From assembly GCA_021107335.1 (NCBI GenBank), contig JAIOSZ010000247.1, forward strand, positions 1 to 14,192: DNA of 14,192 nt. Reading direction: 5' to 3'. Below, piece by piece: positions 9,864 to 14,192 of the stretch (its first letter is position 1; each line of letters begins with the position of its first letter). The notes under the pieces are model-generated. The model did not search any database. It saw only the letters and a list, made by a program, of their open reading frames with translations, and was not told where the DNA came from. The position numbers and the translations under genes were made by a program. This DNA comes from Desulfuromonadaceae bacterium. GTDB lineage: Bacteria > Desulfobacterota > Desulfuromonadia > Desulfuromonadales > Syntrophotaleaceae.

Positions 9864-10724
9864 TCACTCCTCTTCATCCCGCAAGGCCAGGCTCTCCTTG
9901 TACACCTCGCTGCCGGACAAACCGTAGACTTTCGCCACCTGCTTGACGATCTCACGCATGGGCAAGTCCGTATCGGTCTGCCAGCGGCGCAGGGCGTCCT
10001 GCACCGATTCTTCCGGTGCGCTCTGCTCGGCGGGTCCGATGAGCAACACGATCTCGCCGCGAACCTTCCCCTGGAAATGTTCAGAGGCCTCAGCTGCGGT
10101 GCCACGGAACAGCTCTTCATGCACTTTGGTAAGCTCTCGTACTATCGCGACTTGCCGCCCTTCCCCCAATTCTGCCAACACATCCTGCAGTGCCGCCACC
10201 AGCCTGTGAGGTGCCTCATAAAAAACCGTGGTGCGCTGTTCCTGACGCAAGGCTCTCAAGACTTGACACCGAGCATGGGTCTTAGCCGGCAAAAAGCCCT
10301 CAAAGGCAAAACGCTCTGTCGGCAAGCCGGCCATGGACAGGGCGGCGATCAACGCCGACGGCCCAGGGATCGCGCTGACCAAGACACCAGCCTCGTGACA
10401 GCGCTGCACCAGCAAACAGCCCGGATCGGAAATGGCCGGAGTCCCAGCATCGGAAATCAGCGCGACGTCCCGTCCCTCCAATAAGATGTGGAGGAGCTTT
10501 TCGCCCTTGGCCGCCTCATTGTGCTGAAAGTAGCTGGTCAAAGGGGTTTCAATGCCATAATGATTAAACAGCTTACGGCTGTGGCGGGTATCCTCCGCCG
10601 CGACCAGATCCACCTCGCGCAGAATACGTAAAGCCCGCGGGGTCAAATCCTCCAGATTGCCAATCGGCGTCGCCACCACATAGAGTGTGCCGCAGCAGTG
10701 CTCTTCCGTTCCCTTAGTCGTCAC
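9864..10724 (-). CDS. rsmI: RsmI, 16S rRNA 2'-O-methyltransferase (C1402)
   Basis: RsmI methylates the ribose 2'-OH of C1402 in 16S rRNA using S-adenosylmethionine. The 286-residue protein belongs to the tetrapyrrole methylase superfamily. It shows [20 protein letters not shown] (12-31), [11 protein letters not shown] (42-52), [13 protein letters not shown] (90-102), IPGPSA (119-124), FEGFLPAK (141-148), FYEAPHR (168-174) and REL(T)K-HEELFRG (196-208). The C-terminal extension (about 240-286) fits the usual small helical domain. The start is a GTG at 10724, overlapping the end of nadE by 11 bp; GGAG lies 10 nt upstream. Low initiation strength plus overlap suggests dependence on nadE translation. 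RsmH at 4359-5312 modifies the base of the same nucleotide. Confidence 0.95.
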   Translation of the reverse strand: MTTKGTEEHCCGTLYVVATPIGNLEDLTPRALRILREVDLVAAEDTRHSRKLFNHYGIETPLTSYFQHNEAAKGEKLLHILLEGRDVALISDAGTPAISDPGCLLVQRCHEAGVLVSAIPGPSALIAALSMAGLPTERFAFEGFLPAKTHARCQVLRALRQEQRTTVFYEAPHRLVAALQDVLAELGEGRQVAIVRELTKVHEELFRGTAAEASEHFQGKVRGEIVLLIGPAEQSAPEESVQDALRRWQTDTDLPMREIVKQVAKVYGLSGSEVYKESLALRDEEE

Positions 10725-12672
10725 TATCTGTGGTCTCCAGTTGTTCCAGATCTTTCAGCCACAGGGCGACACAGGCATCGCTCGGCATGCGCCAGTCACC
10801 GCGAGGCGAAAGGACCACGCTACCGACCTTAGGGCCATCGGGCAGACAGGAACGCTTGAACTGCTGGGAGAAGAAGCGCCGGTAGAAGACCTGCAACCAT
10901 TGACGCAACACTTCGTCGCTGAATTGATCGGCAAAGACCTGCTGAGCCAGAAACAGAATCTTTGCAGGCCGATACTGCAGGCGCACGCAGTGATAGAGGA
11001 AAAAATCGTGCAGCAGATAGGGACCGACCTTATCCTCGGTGCGCTGCTTGATTTCGCCGTTTTCGTGGGGCGGCAGCAGTTCGGGAGAGACCGGTGTCTC
11101 GCAGACATCGATGAGAATGTCAGCGGTCTCGCCGGAAAACTCCGATTCGGCACACCAGGCCACCAGGTAGCGCACCAGGGTCTTGGGCACGCCGCCATTA
11201 ACACCGTACATGGACATATGATCGCCGTTGTAGGTGCACCAGCCCAGAGCCAGCTCGGACAGATCGCCGGTACCGATGAGCAGACCGCCGACCTGATTGG
11301 AGATATTCATCAGCAGCTGGGTGCGCTCACGGGCCTGAGAATTTTCGTAGGTGATATTGTGGACCGTTTCGTCGTGACCAAGATCGGCGAAGTGCTGTCG
11401 CACCGCCGCATCAATGGAAATCACCCGTAGAGTGACACCGAGTAGTTCCGCCAACCGCTCAGCGTTACCACGGGTGCGGCCGGTGGTGCCGAAACCGGGC
11501 ATGGTGACGGCCTCGATACCACTACGATCATAGCCAAGCTTGTCAAAAGCCTTGACCGTCACCAACAAGGCGAGGGTCGAGTCGAGGCCACCGGAGATGC
11601 CGATTACCGCCCGGGAGCAATTGACGTGTCGCAGCCGCTTGGCTAGACCGGTAGTCTGAATCTCGAAGATTTCATGACAACGCTCGGCTCGCTCTTCCGC
11701 CGCAACCGGCACAAAGGGGGTCGCCGGAACCGCCCTGAGCAGTGGCGTGGCCAGCGCATCGGGAAGAGGGAAATCGATAAGGCGATACCCATTTTCACTG
11801 CGGGAGGCAGCGAAACTGTTATTCTTGAACCGTTCATTGACCAGCCGTTCGATGTCGATATCGGCAACAATGGTCTGACTGTCGAACTTAAAACGCTCCG
11901 TTTCAGCCAGCACCACACCGTTCTCCGCGATCAGCGAATGACCAGAGAAAACCAGATCGGTACTCGATTCGCCAGGGCCGGCCGAGGCATAAACATAGGC
12001 CGCTAGGCAACGGGCCGAGTTAGCCTGCACCAGGGCGCGGCGATAGACTTCTTTGCCAAGCAGTTCAGGACTGGCCGACAGATTCAGCAACACCGTCGCG
12101 CCGCTCACGGCCATCTGGCCGCTCGGCGGATTAGCCACCCAACCATCCTCGCAAATCTCGATACCGATCGTGCAATCGGACAACCCTTTAGCACGAAACA
12201 GCAGGTCGGCCCCAAAGGGGATCGTCTCGCCGCGCCATTCGACGAAATCAGCGCTACGATCGGCAGACGAAGAGAACCAGCGTTCCTCGTAGAATTCTTG
12301 AGTATTAGGCAAAAAAGTCTTGGGCACCAGACCGAGAATCTGACCGCAGGAGATGAAGGCCGCACAGTTAAAGAGCCGGCCTCCCTGAGCCACCGGCGTA
12401 CCGACGACCAGGGTCAACTGCTTCTCGGCGCTAAACTCGGCCAACTCGAAGAGGGCCTGCTGCGCCTGCTCGATGAGAAGCGACTGAAAGAATAGATCGC
12501 CGCAGCTATAGGCGGTAACGCACAGTTCGGGCAGCAGAAAGAACCGGCAGTCGGCAGCGGCGTTCACCGCCTGGCGAATCTGCTCGCAATTGAAGGCGAT
12601 ATCCGCAACCCGATGCTCGGGGCTCACCACCCCGATTCGGACCAGCCCATGAACGGACAATCTGGTTTCCAT
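10714..12672 (-). CDS. nadE: NadE, glutamine-dependent NAD+ synthetase (two-domain type)
   Basis: NadE converts nicotinate adenine dinucleotide to NAD+ using ATP and glutamine-derived ammonia, the last step of NAD+ synthesis. With the ATG at 12672 the protein has 652 residues, close to the long Mycobacterium-type enzymes. The N-terminal nitrilase-fold glutaminase (about 1-290) has the triad E49 (FLLPELC), K118 (VPKTFLP) and C174 (IEICEDGW). The synthetase domain follows with the ATP loop GISGGLDST (358-366), TGRTRGNAE (397-405), [12 protein letters not shown] (467-478) and [13 protein letters not shown] (622-634). An in-frame TTG at 12693 is rejected because AGAGGG stands 8 nt before the ATG. 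It lies downstream of yraN and overlaps rsmI. The leader holds a 10-bp hairpin and a branched palindrome, so expression may be controlled separately from yraN. Confidence 0.96.
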   Translation of the reverse strand: METRLSVHGLVRIGVVSPEHRVADIAFNCEQIRQAVNAAADCRFFLLPELCVTAYSCGDLFFQSLLIEQAQQALFELAEFSAEKQLTLVVGTPVAQGGRLFNCAAFISCGQILGLVPKTFLPNTQEFYEERWFSSSADRSADFVEWRGETIPFGADLLFRAKGLSDCTIGIEICEDGWVANPPSGQMAVSGATVLLNLSASPELLGKEVYRRALVQANSARCLAAYVYASAGPGESSTDLVFSGHSLIAENGVVLAETERFKFDSQTIVADIDIERLVNERFKNNSFAASRSENGYRLIDFPLPDALATPLLRAVPATPFVPVAAEERAERCHEIFEIQTTGLAKRLRHVNCSRAVIGISGGLDSTLALLVTVKAFDKLGYDRSGIEAVTMPGFGTTGRTRGNAERLAELLGVTLRVISIDAAVRQHFADLGHDETVHNITYENSQARERTQLLMNISNQVGGLLIGTGDLSELALGWCTYNGDHMSMYGVNGGVPKTLVRYLVAWCAESEFSGETADILIDVCETPVSPELLPPHENGEIKQRTEDKVGPYLLHDFFLYHCVRLQYRPAKILFLAQQVFADQFSDEVLRQWLQVFYRRFFSQQFKRSCLPDGPKVGSVVLSPRGDWRMPSDACVALWLKDLEQLETTDSDD

Positions 12673-12697
12673 CTTTACGTCCCTCTCTTCCAATTAG

Positions 12698-12724
12698 TGC
12701 CCATCCGGAGATTTCGGATGGGCA
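12698..12724 (-). repeat. 10-bp hairpin in the nadE leader
   Basis: TGCCCATCCG (12698-12707) and CGGATGGGCA (12715-12724) form a perfect 10-bp inverted repeat with a 7-nt loop, 26 nt before the nadE ATG. In minus-strand RNA the stem is followed by ACTAATTGG rather than a U-run, so it is not a typical terminator. It ends shortly before the nadE ribosome site. It may protect a transcript end or affect nadE translation; this is inference. Confidence 0.75.
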
Positions 12725-12742
12725 TAAAGCAGTTTTTATATG

Positions 12743-12862
12743 GGAAACGAGCTATTTTCCCCAAGGTCAAGGAAGGCAAGCGCTTGCGCGGAGGCGTAGA
12801 TGTCTACGCCGCACAAGAAAGCGTGCGGACTGACGTAGAGATTGGGGAAAAGGGCCGTTTCC
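12743..12862. repeat. Branched (cloverleaf-like) palindromic element between yraN and nadE
   Basis: An outer stem joins GGAAACG (12743-12749) to CGTTTCC (12856-12862) and TTTTCCCCAA (12755-12764) to TTGGGGAAAA (12842-12851). GTCA (12766-12769) can pair with TGAC (12831-12834). Inside are three further hairpins: GCAAGCGCTTGC (12776-12787), GGCGTAG/CTACGCC (12793-12810) and CCGCAC/GTGCGG (12809-12828). Alternative pairings also exist: CTTG-GCGG with CCGC-CAAG, and TCTACG with a second CGTAGA at 12834-12839. The element is wholly intergenic and carries no plausible gene. It could be a structured leader RNA for nadE, a small RNA, or a copy of a dispersed palindromic or MITE-like repeat. No Rfam-type family is recognised by eye. 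Confidence 0.75.
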
Positions 12863-12876
12863 GGATAAATAACTTA

Positions 12877-13248
12877 TCAATAATCCGGCAAGCCGAAAGC
12901 ATCGGCAATATGTTCAATCTGCGCCTTGTCGTTCACCACAAGCACCGCCAGCACATCGAAGCGGGGCTGCAGATCCTGCTCTCCCTGCTCGTTGAGATAC
13001 CAACTGGCAGCCCGCAGAATCTGCCGCTGCTTGGTAGCACCGACTGCTTCTTGGGGGGTTCCGTAAGCGCTACTCCGCCGGGTCTTGACTTCAGCAAAGA
13101 TCAGGGTCTTACCCTTGCGCGCGATGATGTCCACTTCCCCCACCGGAGTGCGCAGATTACGAGCCACGATCTTCATCCCGGCGCGGCGCAAAAAACGGGT
13201 GGCCTGCTCCTCGCCCCACTTGCCCAATGATAAACGCTGTTCGGTCAT
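12877..13248 (-). CDS. yraN: YraN, UPF0102 family nuclease-fold protein
   Basis: A conserved UPF0102 protein with a restriction-endonuclease/Holliday-resolvase-like fold; its cellular role is not established. With the ATG at 13248 it has 123 residues, typical of the family. It begins MTEQRLSLGKWGEEQATRFL (the G-x-x-G/A-E-x-A-x-x-F/Y-L pattern) and continues with GEVDIIARKGKTLIFAEVKT (37-56), holding the putative metal site E38, D40, E53 and K55, then QRQILRAASWYL (75-86) and RFDVLAV (96-102). An in-frame TTG at 13308 would add 20 unlike residues. ATG is chosen because GGAGG lies 4 nt upstream and the family start matches. It heads the minus-strand unit yraN-(204 bp)-nadE-rsmI, with a strong promoter at 13341-13370. 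Confidence 0.93.
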   Translation of the reverse strand: MTEQRLSLGKWGEEQATRFLRRAGMKIVARNLRTPVGEVDIIARKGKTLIFAEVKTRRSSAYGTPQEAVGATKQRQILRAASWYLNEQGEQDLQPRFDVLAVLVVNDKAQIEHIADAFGLPDY

Positions 13249-13340
13249 GGCTCCTCCAACGGGAGTGACTTCCAACCCATCCCGACAACGGTTGCGAGAG
13301 CCGGTCAAACCTCCCCCGTTACCGCGCTAAGCGATAGCAA

Positions 13341-13370
13341 CTTATACCCTCTGGTCGGAAAAGCTGTCAA
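13341..13370 (-). promoter_or_regulatory. Sigma70-type promoter upstream of yraN
   Basis: On the minus strand a perfect -35 TTGACA (13370-13365) and an 18-nt spacer lead to TATAAG (13346-13341; five of six bases). An A-tract directly upstream of the -35 (complement of the T-run 13371-13377) could act as an UP-like element. The predicted start is near 13334, giving a leader of about 87 nt to the yraN ATG. It probably serves yraN and perhaps nadE-rsmI. Confidence 0.7.
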
Positions 13371-13385
13371 TTTTTTTCAGCTTTT
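13359..13385. repeat. 8-bp inverted repeat at the end of the broken gene, overlapping the yraN -35
   Basis: AAAAGCTG (13359-13366) and CAGCTTTT (13378-13385) flank an 11-nt loop that is mostly T on the plus strand. The stop codon of the broken upstream gene (13379-13377) and the -35 hexamer both lie within it. In minus-strand RNA the 3' arm ends in UUUU, so it might act as a weak terminator. The stem is short and AT-rich. Confidence 0.4.
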
Positions 13386-13861
13386 GTCCTGTGTCCCTGC
13401 AACAAACCAAGGAGGCCGCCTGCGACGGGTCCAAGAAGCAAAATGCGCCTTCTCACCGATGTAAAAGCGCCGATAAGCCAAGACCCCATCCCCCGGCACC
13501 CGGTACTGCTCGGGCATCACCTGGGCAAACTCGGTCAAACCAAGATCATCGATACACGGCGGCGGCAGATCCCGTACGATGGCTGCCGATTTATGATCAA
13601 CGGTCTTCCGATAGCGGTAGCGATACTCTTCGTTTAAGGCCAGCGTCAGACGCTGCAGCCACAGCCAGTTGATAAGGACCGGCCCGCCCACAAGGTACAG
13701 GGATGATTTAGATGGGTCGATTTATAGGGTGCGCTGCCACCCGTCCGGTTTATTACCGCGCAAAGCATCTGGGCGCTTTCCAGAATCATCTTAATGACAT
13801 GCTGGTCAGCGTGATAGCGGGCGCAGGTTCGGATATTACGATCCAGAATAAAGATATTCAT
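13377..13861 (-). pseudogene. Conserved hypothetical gene broken by a single frameshift
   Basis: From the ATG at 13861 the frame reads MNIFILDRNIRTCARYH, ADQHVIKMILESAQML and PYKSTHLNHPCTLWA, then runs into a stop near 13646. A second frame takes over at about 13683-13691 with PVLINWLWLQRLTLALNEEY, HKSAAIVRDLPPPC, MPEQYRVPGDGVLAYRRFY and GEKAHFASWTRRRRPPWF, ending at 13377. Joined, they give about 160 residues of a protein type I recall from bacteria and phages (D-x-H-x-x-K-M-x-L-E-x-A-Q-x-L, THLNHPC, YRVPGD); its function is not established. Adding one base after GCG (13687-13685), in the run GGGCGGGCC, restores W-A-x-P-V-L-I-N-W. The lesion is therefore one lost base, either real or a sequencing error. 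No good ribosome site is seen. It lies 43 bp downstream of the adaptor gene. Confidence 0.8.
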
Positions 13862-13904
13862 CGGCCCAGCCCAGCGCAAAGGACGACGGGAGATTTGGCT
13901 GAGA

Positions 13905-14192
13905 CTATTTGGTTAAAAATGTAACATCACAGTTCAACCCTGCAGGTAACTTATTCGAGGGGTTGGGCAATAACAGGCGTACACCGAAGGTTCCGCTGGC
14001 CGCATCAATAACCCGGTCTACAATCACCACCGTCGCGATATAGGTACCACCGACCGGGGCTTCCGGCCTGACTTCGGCGCGCATCCCCTTGCGAATCGAA
14101 CCGAACTGGGCTACCGGCACCACCACCTCGACATTCAGCGGATCGATACTGGCCACGGTCAAGACGGCATCCTCCCCGACATAATCGCCCGG
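13905..14192 (-). CDS. HlyD/RND-type periplasmic adaptor (membrane fusion) protein, C-terminal 95 residues; truncated by window edge
   Basis: The frame is open from the right edge (first complete codons PGDYVGEDAVLTVASIDPL) to a TAG at 13905. PGDYVGEDAVL fits the end of the lipoyl/barrel-sandwich domain. NVEVVVPVAQFGSIRKGMRA and the following strands (TYIATVVIVDRVIDAASGTF) match the beta-barrel domain of membrane-fusion proteins, and LPNPSNKLPAGLNCDVTF matches the end of that domain (the L-x-(N/D)-P...L-x-P-G-M-x-(C/V) pattern). Such proteins link an inner-membrane pump to an outer-membrane channel. The short C-terminus suggests a HlyD-like adaptor lacking a large membrane-proximal domain. 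Which pump it serves, and what it exports, cannot be told because the rest of the gene and its partners lie outside the window. Confidence 0.85.
   Translation of the reverse strand, partial: PGDYVGEDAVLTVASIDPLNVEVVVPVAQFGSIRKGMRAEVRPEAPVGGTYIATVVIVDRVIDAASGTFGVRLLLPNPSNKLPAGLNCDVTFLTK

Noticed and set aside
10687..11430. A 247-codon plus-strand open frame opposite nadE
   Set aside because: It overlaps the nadE synthetase domain, whose motifs are clear; the antisense protein has no recognisable features.
12743..12862. Integron attC site or tRNA gene
   Set aside because: The outer arms lack the attC core sites (RYYYAAC/GTTRRRY), and no integrase or cassette is nearby. The cloverleaf resemblance lacks a T-loop GTTCRA motif and tRNA spacing.
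12613..13230. A 205-codon plus-strand open frame spanning the nadE start, the palindromic element and yraN
   Set aside because: It runs through two real genes and a structured palindrome, and its composition changes with each. It is a chance open frame.

Overview
The window looks like chromosomal core DNA from a Gram-negative bacterium. Gene content and order suggest a Desulfuromonadales/Geobacter-like lineage (Desulfobacterota, formerly Deltaproteobacteria). The pointers are a mraZ-rsmH-ftsL-ftsI-murE-murF division/wall cluster, an FtsI with a C-terminal PASTA domain, a MurE with the meso-diaminopimelate signature DNPR, an NAD+-dependent LigA, and a two-domain glutamine-dependent NadE. The taxonomic call is inferred from protein character and gene order; no database was searched.

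Layout. Positions 1-5762, minus strand: the start of a dcw cluster, read mraZ > rsmH > ftsL > ftsI > murE > murF, with murF cut by the left edge. The genes are tightly packed (4-bp and 11-bp overlaps, one zero-gap junction). They are preceded by a near-consensus sigma70 promoter (5814-5842) and a leader with 10-nt-periodic repeats that resembles a MraZ operator. Positions 5763-6017 hold that promoter and a 36-bp palindrome (5884-5919). Positions 6018-7283, minus: a CNNM/CBS/CorC-type membrane transporter. Positions 7284-7547 separate it from the divergent plus-strand pair ligA-acyP (7548-9837). Positions 9864-13248, minus: yraN > nadE > rsmI, converging on acyP, with a strong promoter at 13341-13370. 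A 204-bp gap between yraN and nadE carries a branched palindromic element (12743-12862) and a separate 10-bp hairpin. Positions 13377-13861, minus: a conserved hypothetical gene broken by one frameshift. Positions 13905-14192, minus: the C-terminus of a HlyD/RND-type periplasmic adaptor that runs off the right edge.

How the genes work together. The left third makes peptidoglycan precursors (MurE, MurF) and part of the septal wall machine (FtsL, FtsI). It is headed by the regulator MraZ and the 16S rRNA methyltransferase RsmH. RsmH (C1402) and RsmI (C1402 2'-O), encoded at opposite ends of the window, modify the same 16S nucleotide. NadE supplies the NAD+ that LigA consumes, though the two genes are in different transcription units.

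I found no defence system, mobile element, CRISPR array, tRNA or rRNA gene, and no convincing new multi-gene system. The points most worth a second look are the branched palindrome upstream of nadE, an unexpected asparagine at a normally invariant lysine of LigA, the mraZ control region, the palindrome next to it, and the frameshifted gene near the right edge.
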